Source of the DNA: Hermatobates lingyangjiaoensis
Lineage: Eukaryota; Arthropoda; Insecta; Hemiptera; Hermatobatidae
Assembly: GCA_026182355.1 (NCBI GenBank)
Contig: JAPFBL010000068.1
Span: forward strand, 2,869,001 to 2,933,000
DNA length: 64,000 nt
Reading direction: 5' to 3'
Shown piece after piece: positions 47,622 through 56,908 of the stretch. Position 1 is the stretch's first letter; the number at the start of each line of letters is the position of its first letter. Made by a program: the position numbers and the translations under genes. The notes under the pieces are model-generated. The model did not search any database and had not been told where the DNA came from. It worked only from the letters and a program-made list of their open reading frames with translations.

Positions 47622-47706
47622 CTGGACCGCTTATTAACTTTAATTATTGAACTTAATACCCATATAAAATTTACTATGGAATGTGAAAAAAATAATTCAT
47701 TAAATT
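47622..47706 (+). pseudogene. PLE reverse-transcriptase scrap
   Basis: Frame with LDRLLTLIIELNTHIKFTME and CEKNNSLNFL. The IKFTME-E-NNSL-FL pattern is the PLE segment just after the YVDD block (compare TIQFTR and LPFLDVL at 31.2 kb). Only about 28 codons remain, trapped between inverted terminal repeats. Confidence 0.7.
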
Positions 47707-47768
47707 TTTTAAAAAAAAGAGTTGTTTTCACTTGACCAACCCGTCAGTACCACTTCCTTGGTGTTTTC

Positions 47769-47795
47769 CTGATGATGAACACAAAGTGTTCGAAA
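47769..47795 (+). ncRNA. hammerhead-like ribozyme core
   Basis: CTGATGA, TGAACACAAAGTGTTC, GAAA, CGTGTTGAATAAAAC. Near-identical inverted partner of the 47522 core; one of the best-preserved cores in the window. Confidence 0.7.
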
Positions 47796-48005
47796 CGTGT
47801 TGAATAAAACTTCATTTGTGTGGAGACTTTTGTTGGTTTATCCATTTTACCTCAGAATTAGTGAACTGTTTTTCCAAAAGAAACAGGTGTTTGTTACGTA
47901 TTTATTTAACACGTAATGATCAATGAAACCGTCCAACAATCAACAGTGTTGTTAATGCAAGTAATAAAAATGTTTAATTAAGAGAGTATAAAATAATATG
48001 TGCAT

Positions 48006-48039
48006 TGGGCATATTATTTTTTTAAAATAATATGCCCAA
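48006..48039. repeat. 16-bp hairpin
   Basis: TTGGGCATATTATTTT, short loop, AAAATAATATGCCCAA. It ends 29 bp before the candidate exon at 48069. Confidence 0.85.
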
Positions 48040-48068
48040 TAATGTTTAATGTTTTTTTAACATTAAAG

Positions 48069-48197
48069 GACGAGAGTCAGTTGCGAATGCAAAGCCTCAC
48101 CGCTCGCAGTTCTCCAATGTTTAAACACGTCCACATTACTGGCGTTTAATGCCGCCCTTAATGCCTCCCCAGTAAATGCTTTCCACCGTCAGCGCAA
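48069..48197 (+). CDS. candidate internal exon, unknown product
   Basis: Acceptor AATGTTTTTTTAACATTAAAG, then 129 bp with 42 complete codons and no stop, then donor CAA|GTAAGA. G+C is near one half against about 30% around it. It begins on the third codon base and ends after two bases, so it is a symmetric exon. The predicted segment starts TRVSCECKASPLAVLQCL (three Cys), followed by a small-residue stretch. No domain is recognised. It could be an upstream exon of the plus-strand gene at 57-62 kb, which also has Cys-containing exons, but phase does not link it directly to the next candidate. Confidence 0.35.
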
Positions 48198-48803
48198 GTA
48201 AGAAAGTAAATAATTGAGACGCACTTTATCTAAATACCATATACTACCTACTTTATTATTAAGTGCAACAGAACTCATTAATTTAATAACAGTAGATAAT
48301 AGTAAACTCTTTTCTTTAATACATAAACACTACAGGTTTTCACTTTCAGCACTTAAAACATAAATAAAACTAATTATTTTAATTAAAATAACAGGTTCTC
48401 GGAATCATATGACCTTTAAAATACAATTGGTGAACTAGAACAATACTGCTTGATTTACTTGACGGAGTAGCATCGCATTCTGCTAAACTATTTATTTCAA
48501 TACCTAACGAACTTTGATATGGAAGTACATTATTTTTGTTTCTACGATTTATATGTATTACAAAAAATAATTCGTTGCCATTGTGAATGAAAAAAAGGAA
48601 CTGAAAGGAAAATGACTAAAGTACTACAGCTAGAACATTGTTAATGAATTTACGACAGGAAATTGCGGGGTCTTTGTAGCGGATTTCTGATCTCATGTTT
48701 GAAAATATTTAGAAATTATTACAAAACATGGCAATGGGCATTGGTTTGATCTTATTAAACATATGTTGCATATGGCACACTGATAGTGGTAAATAAGTTC
48801 GGG

Positions 48804-48857
48804 CAAGTACAGATGGAAGTCAGTAGAGATTTGCAAGTACAGTCAGTAGAGATTTGC
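48804..48857. repeat. short tandem duplication (about 27 bp)
   Basis: CAAGTACAGATGGAAGTCAG...GATTTG and CAAGTACAGTCAGTAGAGATTTG are adjacent copies, the second lacking six bases. Confidence 0.85.
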
Positions 48858-48915
48858 TAGGCATTCTTTCAGTCTAAAACGTGGGAAAATGTTTTAATAA
48901 TACACTGTACTGTGA

Positions 48916-49682
48916 CGAGCCAAATTGCATTTTTTTGAGGCCACTAAAAGAATGAAAAAAATCTTTTTCAATTTGGACACAATATACTCTAAAATACCTT
49001 TCCTGTGCTTAATATTGGTCCCAAACTTCATAGTTATTCTCATAACGAAAGATTATGAAGTCCCTATATTACGTAGTGTTGTTAGTAACTTCTAGAGACA
49101 TACCAAACCACATGCATGTTGCCATGATAAAAAAACATATTATTATTATTGTTGGTAACTCAGATGTTATTAGTAATCTCAAGTTAGAGGTTATTAGTAG
49201 AATTAAAAAAGATAGTACAATTTTACCTCGTAAGCCTCTTGTCCACTCGACCTGTTTCCCAATTACCTCAATCTTCACAGAGTGTTTTCAATTAACTGTG
49301 TATTTAGAAAGCTATATCTCATTTTTATACCTACGTATCGATTTTTTATTTGATAACATATTTAACAAACTCTTAAACAATTAGAATTCCATTAATTTAC
49401 CTAATCAGTACTTTATTATGAAAATCGAAAAGGTGGTATAAATATGTTACAATTTCTCAAAGAATGCTATACAACAAAATATGAGGAACTAGAGAATCGA
49501 ACAAAACCAGACAGTTCTAATGTCCTAGTAGTCGATGCACTTATCAACTGTAAATAAAAAAAAAACTCAAAATTTACAGTTTATTGAAAACACTCTATGA
49601 AGAAGGCAGTAATTCCGAAAAGAGTGGAATGGACATTGCGACTCGGGGAATAAAACTGTACAATCTTCTTTACCTTTATTGA
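48916..49682 (+). pseudogene. long decayed coding tract in four frames, unknown family
   Basis: Successive plus-strand frames look protein-like: 48916-49095 (includes FFNLDTIYSKIPFLCLIL), 49055-49384 (RIKKDSTILPRKPLVHS), 49405-49557 (MLQFLKECYTTKYEELENRT) and 49569-49682 (YEEGSNSEKSGMDIATRGIK). The pattern suggests one intronless gene of at least 250 codons broken by frameshifts and stops. I do not recognise the protein. It may derive from a transposable element, an old viral insertion or a retrocopy. A minus frame at 49.07-49.28 kb is a shadow. Confidence 0.35.
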
Positions 49683-49689
49683 AAAAAGA

Positions 49690-52040
49690 AAAACAAAATC
49701 AAAAACTGTACGGGGAACCTCAAAAATGTAATCGGTATCTAATGTTTAATTTTTTTTAAATATATTTTAATCCGAAAAAACAGATTACCAATGTTATTAC
49801 AGCTTATTTAAATGATAAATTCTATTCTGTGGAAACTAAGTATGCATAAAAAATGTAATCTTTTTAATTGCTTATATAATGTTTCTTATATTGTGACTAT
49901 TGTATATCTAGTCATAACTTCCTCTGTATAGGGACTGCCACTCATGACTAGAGTGCATTGCTCAGGGAAAATAGAGCACTGGTCACCACATTGAAATAAA
50001 TACCACGATATAATATTAATCACGTTTTGTTAAAATCAGTTATTTTACATTAAAGGCAGGTATATGACTTTTATAATTCATTTTACATGATTACCAACTT
50101 ATTTACTTTTGTTTTTTTAAATAAATGAATCGCTACAAAATTAGATTGTTGAACATACGAAGCCGGTAGTAGAGTGCTGGAAACCACTACTCTAATCAGG
50201 TAGCAGGTTGAGGATGTTAGGTATAAGATTAGTTTCGTTTTCATCGATTACTAGAGTCTTGATCCCGGGTGGGTCTTTTCTAAAACACTGACATTTCAAT
50301 CAATCAACCATTTCTCCACACAGGTTACACCTTAAATTAATTATCAGTTAGTTTCATATTGTTATTAACATAGCATATTGAGTTTTTCCCCAATATAATT
50401 TAGCCGATTATTTTTAATATTAGTTGCATATTCTATGATTCCCCCTTAGTTTGGTCTCACAAATTTATATCTTTGATAGGCCCAAAACATTGTTGGTTCA
50501 CTTAAAAAATCAATATAAGACTTTCTGTTGCCATATGTTCAACAACGTAAAAATAATCTTTTTGCTGAAATATCGCCTTGGTTTCTGCACTTGTTTCCGA
50601 TGAATATTCAGATTCGCGTGGTTATTAAATGCAGATTTTTTGAGGATGACTTATTAATGTATTCATAATATCTACATTGACTTTCAAATTGAAGGTCATA
50701 TGATGGAGTCACAGTGTCCTATTAGGCTAATTTTTTAAAGACGTTCATAAATAACCTGAGACTATTGAATATTTCAAACTTACGAGCAATCAAATCCCCT
50801 GGCTCTAGGTGCTCAAAACTAAATACTTGCAAATACTGTAATTACGTTACTGTAATACAGTAACAGATAATATTGTATTTAGTTTCATCATTAAATATAA
50901 TCTGAAGTACAAATATTAATTATCTAGAATATCTTATAAATTGAAATTGCTAACATTAACAACAAAAGAAATATTGTTTTGTTTAATTTGAATTGATTTC
51001 CATTTGTAGTTGTTTGCACCCTACACAGTGTGGGGGCTGCTGTAATAGGGTGTAAAAAACTGTTTCCAGCCTCATTTTTTTCACAGTATGCAGATTTTAA
51101 TTGATTAATATTAGTATTATGTTCAGTTAAGATTTCTTACCTTTGCTTTTATTCAAAACAGATATATTGTTGACTACGAGGCACATTGTCGAAAGTGTAA
51201 AAAGAAAGAAAACTCACAATCCATTTACGGTTTGTGGTTGACAGAGGGTTCGAAGGTGAGTTGTTTAATTTGTGCTGAGTCGATTGATAACCTCACATGG
51301 TAGACACCATCACTTCACTGTGCCGTCCTCCTGAAGGGCTCAAGAATCAAGTAAGCGTGTTATTGATGGAATTTGAGTGGTATCGGAGGCTGATTGGGGA
51401 GGTTAGAGCGAGGCTGCGAGATCGCGGCGACTTCGCGAGGACGTGTCGAGCGAGAATGCCTGTCTAACTCACGTCTCCTGACTGCCCGATCCCCACTCCG
51501 GCACGAGCTCCTCCCTGCGCTGCGCCCGTCCTGCCCAGGGCTTAAACACAAAAAAAATATACACTTGTCAAACTAACTTTGCTGTAAGTAACGTTCTAAC
51601 TCGTCATGACCTTCATCTTTTGGTACATAACAATTTTTGCTAATATTAATAATGGATATTAATCATTTATGAATATTAATTATTATTACTAATTAATTAT
51701 GTCTAACCCTACTTGACTCCGTCTACACCGTCTCTATAACATCCTCTCCCTTTGCTTTTTTTTTTCTCCTTCACAGACTCACACACAAACCTTTCATGTT
51801 TAGTTGAACCGTCATTTAGAAAAAAAAAACTATTCCAATCACACCGGGAAAACGACACTTCTCTGGCTTGGTTTTCTCTTAATGCCAATCCAACTAAAAG
51901 TTGCAGATTATAAAATCGTGCAGGAAGCACCATTATTATAAAAATAAGTGCAGGAAGTATAAAAATAATACTAATAAGGATGACAACATTTTAAAAAATT
52001 CTCCAGTTCATTTTTGAAACTGTGTAATCAGTTTATCACA
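49690..52040. other. AT-rich DNA with a CpG-rich island at 51.39-51.55 kb
   Basis: No gene call. The island (about 60% G+C, CGAGATCGCGGCGACTTCGC) is open on both strands with R/S-rich low-complexity translation. It is the only strong CpG island in the window and may mark a promoter or first exon. Confidence 0.4.
51390..51555. promoter_or_regulatory. CpG island, possible promoter region
   Basis: Dense CpG over about 165 bp inside AT-rich DNA. No TATA box or initiator can be assigned, and the direction is unknown. If it is a promoter, the plus-strand candidate exons at 56.8-62.3 kb would lie downstream. This is inference from composition only. Confidence 0.25.
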
Positions 52041-52049
52041 ATTTGTTTC

Positions 52050-52470
52050 TCCTTTTACGTATTATATTGGCTTTTCCTTATTTTTTCATATTTATTCTAT
52101 TTTCTTTTTTTTTTATTCTGCACAGTGTCTTTACAATTAAATTTATTTATATAACTTCCCATTCCTTCTTCTTCTCTTCGGGTGACGCGGTGTTTATTTT
52201 TAGTTTATCTTTCATTTCATAGATCTCTACCTCCGATAACTGTTAAAATATTGAAGTGATTGATTTCTCTGTTTGTGCTTTTCGTTTTTTTTTTGTGCTA
52301 TTATACCGTACCATTTTGTTAATGTTATATAAGGAATTGTCGAAACTAGATAAAACGAAATGACACTTCGAATGTTGGCTTGCCTTGCAATTAACTCACA
52401 TTACCTTCCTGATGACGACATATGCGAAATATCGAAGTGAGTTTTCAGGTGTTATGAACATATGACTCTA
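52050..52470 (+). repeat. solo PLE-type terminal-repeat fragment
   Basis: T-rich body (TTATTTTTTCATATTTATTC) with GGTGACGCGG, then a core at 52409 and TATCGAAGTGAGTTTTC, the same 3' flank as the minus core at 12.46 kb. Confidence 0.6.
52409..52429 (+). ncRNA. hammerhead-like ribozyme core, helix II decayed
   Basis: CTGATGA, CGACATATGC, GAAA, TATCGAAG. Core motifs are intact but helix II barely pairs. Confidence 0.45.
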
Positions 52471-52632
52471 TAAAGCATCCATTCAATAAGATAAGCAATA
52501 TGAGAAATCAATAAGATAGCAGTTTTAATTAAATTTATTTGTCCAATCTTTTCAAATAATACATGAAAAGATCTGGTGCTACTCACTTTTATTGTTGTAC
52601 ACATCGTGGTCAGAGGAAGAAGTGATGCTAGA

Positions 52633-53334
52633 CCAGAGATTCCCCAAGTGGGTTCCGCGGAACCCAGGGGTTCCTTAACAGACTGTCTGGTTCCGCGAAA
52701 AACATTTAGAAAAAAAATTTAGAAAATTATTTTAATTTTTTAGTGCATATAGATTTATTCTATGTTTCTTGTGAATCATGGAACCGAATAGTACTTATAC
52801 ACATAAGTAGAAGTGACCAAAATTTTATTCATATTTAGTATGAATCACTAGTCAGTTTTTGGTGCTATCTGATTGCTGAATTTCCTTCTATTGTAAAAAT
52901 AGGAGTTCACACATTGCTGCTACTTCCCTCTACCTAATTATGTGAAACCGGTTTTCCCTTTTGTACTGCCATAAAAACTGAATGCTTAAGTAGTCGTAAT
53001 GCTCGGTCTGACTTGAGAATCAAACTTTCAACTGTAAAACCAAAAACTTTTCAACTGTAAAAAACCAAAACTGTAAAAGTTTATTACAAAATAAACTTTG
53101 TGTTAAAGTTGCTAATAATTCGGTTTCATGTGTTATATAATTGTGGAAGATATGAAAATTAAAATCTTTTAGTTTTGAATTTTTCTTCGAAAAATACGCG
53201 TTGCAGTAATATTATTTTTTAATTGTTTTTAAACATATATACTATTCATAAAAGCATATGAAAATATTTATATTATGATTGTATAAAATCGTTAGAATCT
53301 GGGGTTCCTGGAAAAGTTACTGAAGCAACTCCAG
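52633..53334. mobile_element. possible hAT-type non-autonomous element
   Basis: The left end CAGAGATTCCCCAAGTGGGT, then TCCGCGGAACCCAGGGGTTC, is typical of hAT-family termini. GGGGTTCCTGG recurs near the right end (53300-53310), which finishes ...CCAGTG. The interior is AT-rich and non-coding. A clean terminal inverted repeat and 8-bp target duplication cannot be shown, so the boundaries are tentative. Confidence 0.4.
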
Positions 53335-53525
53335 TGAGGACACAGTAAGATCGGAGTGGTCCTTCCGGTATCATTACTACTACATACTTAATGCCCATAG
53401 GCCCATCATTGTTATTTAAGATTTTTTTTACTAATTCGCTCTTCTTCTACACTAAAGACATCGCTGTGGTCACAATGTGTGTAATATTTGGAAATAAAAG
53501 TATATATGTTTAGATATTTATGTAT

Positions 53526-53700
53526 GATATATATATATTATATATATATATATATATATATTTGTAAAATTTGAGAGCAGTCCTTCATTCAAGCATATTT
53601 CATTAATATAAAATAATAAAAAAAAAAAAAACCACCCCACCATCCACCCCAATTCAGCCAGTAGCTCTTGAGCAACAGGACTAAGAGCTACTTTAAACAA
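53526..53700 (-). repeat. (AT)n with PLE N-terminal scrap
   Basis: On the minus strand, NEICLNEGLLSNFTNI runs straight into (AT)n (53526-53561). The G-L-L-x-x-(F/Y)TNI end is the same point at which the copies at 54.62 and 55.22 kb meet (AT)n. Confidence 0.55.
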
Positions 53701-53759
53701 TTACTGTAAACTGTGTCTTAATACCATCCCTAAAGACTCGAACAATTTTTTTAATTACC

Positions 53760-53786
53760 CTGAAAATGACTGGAAGCCAGTCGAAA
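53760..53786 (+). ncRNA. hammerhead-like ribozyme core (CTGAAAA variant)
   Basis: CTGAAAA, T, GACTGG-AAG-CCAGTC, GAAA, CATGTCGG. Strong 6-bp helix II; the core has an A in place of the usual G. Followed by a PLE N-terminal-like frame. Confidence 0.5.
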
Positions 53787-53938
53787 CATGTCGGTTCCCA
53801 CTTAATTAACATTCTCCAACGTTTGGATGAAGGAAAGAAGAAGGTATTCAGAAACCTTGAAAAACTGGTGAAGAAAATGACATCAGTTAAATACGGTCAG
53901 TTATTCAATGAAATATATATATATATATATATATATAT
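53766..53938 (+). pseudogene. PLE N-terminal coiled-coil scrap
   Basis: The frame overlaps the 3' part of the ribozyme-like core, then reads SHLINILQRLDEGKKKVFRN and KLVKKMTSV, a charged helical segment, and runs into (AT)n at 53911-53938. The position after the core and the helix-rich composition match the two other N-terminal scraps downstream. Confidence 0.45.
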
Positions 53939-53946
53939 TGAACATG

Positions 53947-53972
53947 TTTCGGTGTACGTTCACCATCTTCAG
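53947..53972 (-). ncRNA. hammerhead-like ribozyme core
   Basis: Minus strand: CTGAAGA, T, GGTG-AACGTA-CACC, GAAA, CATGTTC. Confidence 0.6.
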
Positions 53973-54419
53973 CAAAACACACGATTAATTACAATTACCT
54001 TAACAAATGAATCTAATAGTTAAATTACATTTCAAAAACAATGAGTGAACAAGTTAACTAAGGTTACACTGACAGGTTAGGGGTTGTCAGTGTTGGCAAA
54101 ACTAGCCCTAGGTTTCCAAACAAGCGCAACTGGTTGGCAAAATTACCTTTTTGATCGTTCATTCTAGGAGCTTTTTCTAGTATGAACATGATATTAGAAG
54201 CGCTGTTCATACTAGAAAAAGCTCCTAGAATGAACGATCAAAAAGGTAATTTTGCCAACCAGTTGCGCTTGTTTGGAAACCTAGGGCTAGTTTTGCCAAC
54301 ACTGACAACCCCTAACCTGTCAGTGTAACCTTAGTTAACTTGTTCACTCATTGTTTTTGAAATGTAATTTAGCTATTAGATTCATTTGTTAAGGTAATTG
54401 TAATTAATCGTGTGTTTTG

Positions 54420-54445
54420 CTGAAGATGGTGAACGTACACCGAAA
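54420..54445 (+). ncRNA. hammerhead-like ribozyme core
   Basis: CTGAAGA, TGGTGAACGTACACC, GAAA, CATGTTCAATAATAAAAC. Exact inverted partner of 53947; the PLE N-terminal frame starts right after it. Confidence 0.6.
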
Positions 54446-54446
54446 C

Positions 54447-54625
54447 ATGTTCAATAATAAAACAAGAAATTATGGTGAATTAATTTTTAAGTTGAGTTCT
54501 GAGTTGAAGAAAAAATTTCGTATTTTGGAAAAATATAAGACAAAATTAAATCAAGTGGAAACAGACATCCAGTTTTTAAAAGCATGTATTGAAGAAGGAC
54601 TGCTCCCAACTTTTACAAATATATA
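54447..54625 (+). pseudogene. PLE N-terminal segment ending at (AT)n
   Basis: Frame with LSSELKKKFRILEKYKTKLN and then FLKACIEEGLLPTFTNI, after which the DNA becomes (AT)n. The coiled-coil followed by FLxxCxxxxLLPxF resembles the start of PLE proteins, before the RT domain. RT motifs do not follow: the coding sequence is cut at the TNI position. Confidence 0.6.
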
Positions 54626-54781
54626 TATATATGATTATATTATATATATGATTATAAAAAAAATGATTAGGGTTGATGATATGACAGGTTTGGCATCTGC
54701 TCCGTCCGCACTCCACCATTCCTCTCCCAAGCGTAGGGTTCAAGGGAGAGTGATGGGAGAAATATCTATATATATATATAT
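54626..54781. other. AT tracts with a short unique insert
   Basis: (AT)n, about 100 bp of mixed sequence, and another (AT)n run (54763-54782) that opens the next palindrome. Confidence 0.6.
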
Positions 54782-54944
54782 ATGAATTGCCTTAATTAAA
54801 CATACCTTTTTTTTGAGCAGTTTTTCATATTTCCTTGCTAATTTTATATCGTCTTGATTTAGCTGGTGGATTGTTTGAGCGAAACTCTGGTAAGCCATCA
54901 ATATTTAATGATTAACATAACATAACATAACATAACATGACATG

Positions 54945-54970
54945 TTTCGGTTGTCTCCAGCCATCATCAG
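54945..54970 (-). ncRNA. hammerhead-like ribozyme core
   Basis: Minus strand: CTGATGA, T, GGCTGGAGACAACC with GGTTGTC-type pairing, GAAA, CATGTCATG. Confidence 0.6.
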
Positions 54971-54989
54971 TGACGTTTTATAATAATTT

Positions 54990-55015
54990 CTGATGATGGT
55001 TGGAGACAACCGAAA
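54990..55015 (+). ncRNA. hammerhead-like ribozyme core
   Basis: CTGATGA, T, GGTT-GGAGAC-AACC, GAAA, CATGTCATGTTATG. Well preserved and nearly abutting its inverted twin. Confidence 0.65.
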
Positions 55016-55056
55016 CATGTCATGTTATGTTATGTTATGTTAATCATTAAATATTG

Positions 55057-55219
55057 ATGGCTTACCAGAGTTTCGCTCAAATAATCCACCAGCTAAATCA
55101 AGACGATTTAAAATTAGCAAGGAAATATGAAACACTGCTCAAAAAAAAGGTAAGTTTAATTAAGGCAATTCAGTTCAACACAATATATATAAAAGAAGGT
55201 CTGCTCCCTATTTATACTA

Positions 55220-55224
<5 letters not shown>
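55057..55224 (+). pseudogene. PLE N-terminal segment ending at (AT)n
   Basis: Frame with AYQSFAQIIHQLNQDDLKLA, KYETLLKKKVSLIKA and IYIKEGLLPIYTNI, then (AT)n at 55218. Parallel to the 54.45-54.62 kb segment although the proteins differ, so two PLE subfamilies are cut at the same site. The mirrored left arm carries the same sequence on the minus strand. Confidence 0.6.
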
Positions 55225-55254
<30 letters not shown>

Positions 55255-55264
55255 TAAATCAAAA

Positions 55265-55440
55265 CTTGAAACGGTCCAACAGGTCTACTAGTTCACACAG
55301 GAAAGAGAAAAACAAATAAAGACACACACAAAAGACTCACAACAATATTTCGACAGTCTTCGTCATCGGGCAGAAGTAGTCCCTTTGAGTAGCTGAAGCT
55401 AACTGAAGCTAAGCCAGTTCAGTTAGTTCAGTTTTCCTGT
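55265..55440 (-). repeat. solo PLE-type terminal-repeat fragment
   Basis: Edge motif AACGGTCCAACAGG, CACACAGGAAAGAGAAAAAC, a minus core, then AGCTGAAGCTAAC repeated. Its plus-strand relative is at 20.82-20.95 kb. Confidence 0.6.
55348..55369 (-). ncRNA. hammerhead-like ribozyme core
   Basis: Minus strand: CCGATGA, C, GA-AGACTG-TC, GAAA, TATTGTTG. Variant first core base and a weak helix II. Confidence 0.4.
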
Positions 55441-55539
55441 GTGAATATATATGTATATATATTATATTATTATTATATTATATATATATTATATTATATA
55501 TTATATTTATATATATATACCTTGAATTTAAACCGTTAT

Positions 55540-55850
55540 TTTTTATTTATTTTTTATTCATATTATTTTTTTTTAATTGTTGTATATATTTTCTTTATTT
55601 TTTCTTTTCTTAACCTTTTTTCTACTTTTCAAAAACAATTTTTTTTTCTCTTTGCTCTCGACTTCTTAGTTCCTTTTTTATTTGTCTCCTTTGAGACAGC
55701 ACTGCTTTAGCCCTCACCCAGTGAGTTCTTTAGTTGACTGTCGTCCCTCCGCCAATTCACTTCTTCTCCTGAGGACGACCGCCATTACGGTCGAAATATT
55801 GAAAAGTGTGTCTTTGTTGTGTTTCAGTTTATGTGTCACTGCTTATTTTA
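55540..55850 (+). repeat. solo PLE-type terminal-repeat fragment
   Basis: T-rich body, GTGAGTTCTTTAGTTGACTG, then a good core and TATTGAAAAGTGTGTC. The F/Y-rich plus frame at 55.44-55.71 kb is this T-rich body, not a gene. Confidence 0.65.
55769..55796 (+). ncRNA. hammerhead-like ribozyme core
   Basis: CTGAGGA, C, GACCG-CCATTA-CGGTC, GAAA, TATTGAAAAG. A 5-bp helix II with perfect pairing. Confidence 0.55.
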
Positions 55851-55861
55851 ATTGTTATACA

Positions 55862-56150
55862 TACTAAATAAAAGAAACGGTCCACAAGGACTATAAAACT
55901 TTAAATTACACAAAGCACGACACAGAAAAAAGAATAAAAAGAACACTTACAGAATTCAATATTTCGAACCGTTGTTCGTCATCAGGAGTAGACAAGAAGA
56001 GAGGACAAAGTGAGAGAGATCTCTCTTCTAGTCTACTCGTGATGACGAATAACAGTTCGAAAATATTGAATTCTGTAAGTTTTCTTTTTATTCGTTTTTC
56101 TGTGTCGTGCTTTGTGTAATTAATTTAATATATATATATATATATATATG
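55862..56150. repeat. PLE foldback repeat with two facing cores
   Basis: Edge TAAAAGAAACGGTCCACAAG, then arms from about 55895 to 56010 and 56015 to 56128 (ACACAAAGCACGACACAGAA and complement), then (AT)n at 56128-56150. The minus core is intact; the plus core has GTGATGA. Confidence 0.8.
55962..55985 (-). ncRNA. hammerhead-like ribozyme core
   Basis: Minus strand: CTGATGA, C, GAACAACGGTTC, GAAA, TATTGAATTC. Confidence 0.5.
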
Positions 56151-56159
56151 ATTAATTAC

Positions 56160-56815
56160 TGAATAATAAGACTCCGCAAATTTTCTTGTATTTCTTATTC
56201 AAACTTTATTAATAAACTGCCACAGCTCATAGCTTTCTTCCCCTGGAAAAAAATATTAATTAAATTGTGAGTTTTTTTTTTAAATTACTGATCTAGGAGT
56301 GTATTTCCTTATCTATGACTATTGAATAGAATATGAATGTGTTGAAAAAATAACATAATTCATACTAAAAGATAAATTGTATATTTAAAGTATTTTATAC
56401 CATTTTATTGTGTGTTCATCACGCAAGAATTAGGAAAAGAATAATTTTTAACAATTGTTATTAATCAAGTAATGTGGTTTTTAAAAAAATTCCAGCCCTA
56501 AAAAAAAAGTCACTGTAAATGCTCACTTTTCAAATAACTACTGTTAACTAACTTTCAATTATTTGTTACACGAATGGCATAAAGTACAAGCAAATAAACA
56601 TTATCTGCCCTGAAAAACATTATCTGATAAGAAAATAATAATGCAAAACTTGCTAGCTGAGAAGAACCGCTTCGCAGACAGGTAAAAGTCAAGATGGAAA
56701 CAAACACCCATTTAACTCTACTGTTTTCTTTAGATTTCAGAAGTCCTAGACATACTGAAATAATGTATTTTCTTAGCAACTGACCGGCTTTTAAATGTTA
56801 TTCTTCTTTTGTAAC
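56160..56815. other. AT-rich, probably intronic or intergenic
   Basis: CAG|GTAAAA at 56674-56683 is donor-like after a short open stretch (ATG 56642), but phase does not fit the following candidate exon. Nothing else. Confidence 0.4.
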
Positions 56816-56817
56816 AG

Positions 56818-56908
56818 ACTGTCGCTATAGTTTCAATTTTTCATCAATGTTGATAATGGAAGTTAAAAGGGGCTTGACCCAGAAAGCTGTTTGGTATATA
56901 GAGGTGTG
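56818..56908 (+). CDS. tentative exon of the right-end gene
   Basis: Strong acceptor (TTATTCTTCTTTTGTAACAG). Then an open frame (CRYSFNFSSMLIMEVKRGLT) through a weak donor G|GTGTAA that leaves two bases, compatible in phase with the next candidate exon. The frame also stays open beyond the donor, so the exon end is uncertain. Confidence 0.2.

Larger units (their letters stand above)
47459..47862. repeat. PLE foldback: two facing terminal repeats around an RT scrap
   Basis: Left arm 47459-47595 and right arm 47718-47862 are nearly identical reverse complements (TTCTGAGGTAAAATGGATAA; CACAAATGAAGTTTTATTCA). Each has a complete core. The 120-bp centre is PLE reverse-transcriptase sequence. So a PLE fragment lies between two terminal repeats in opposite orientation. 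Confidence 0.85.
53937..54452. repeat. 500-bp near-perfect PLE palindrome
   Basis: Left arm (53937-54186) and right arm (54204-54452) are reverse complements with very few differences, centred near 54195. Each contains TGACAGGTTAGGGGTTGTCA, TGCCAACCAGTTGCGC and a core at its outer end. The plus core leads on to an N-terminal frame and (AT)n. This is the longest palindrome in the window with high arm identity. Confidence 0.9.
54782..55183. repeat. 400-bp PLE palindrome: N-terminus and core, mirrored
   Basis: Left arm 54782-54970, right arm 54990-55183, with only about 19 bp between the two cores. Each arm has, outward from the centre, the core, a (CATAA)n/(TTATG)n stretch, and the PLE N-terminal frame. 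(AT)n closes both outer sides (54763-54782 and 55218-55257). The plan is (AT)n, N-term, core, core, N-term, (AT)n. Confidence 0.9.
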
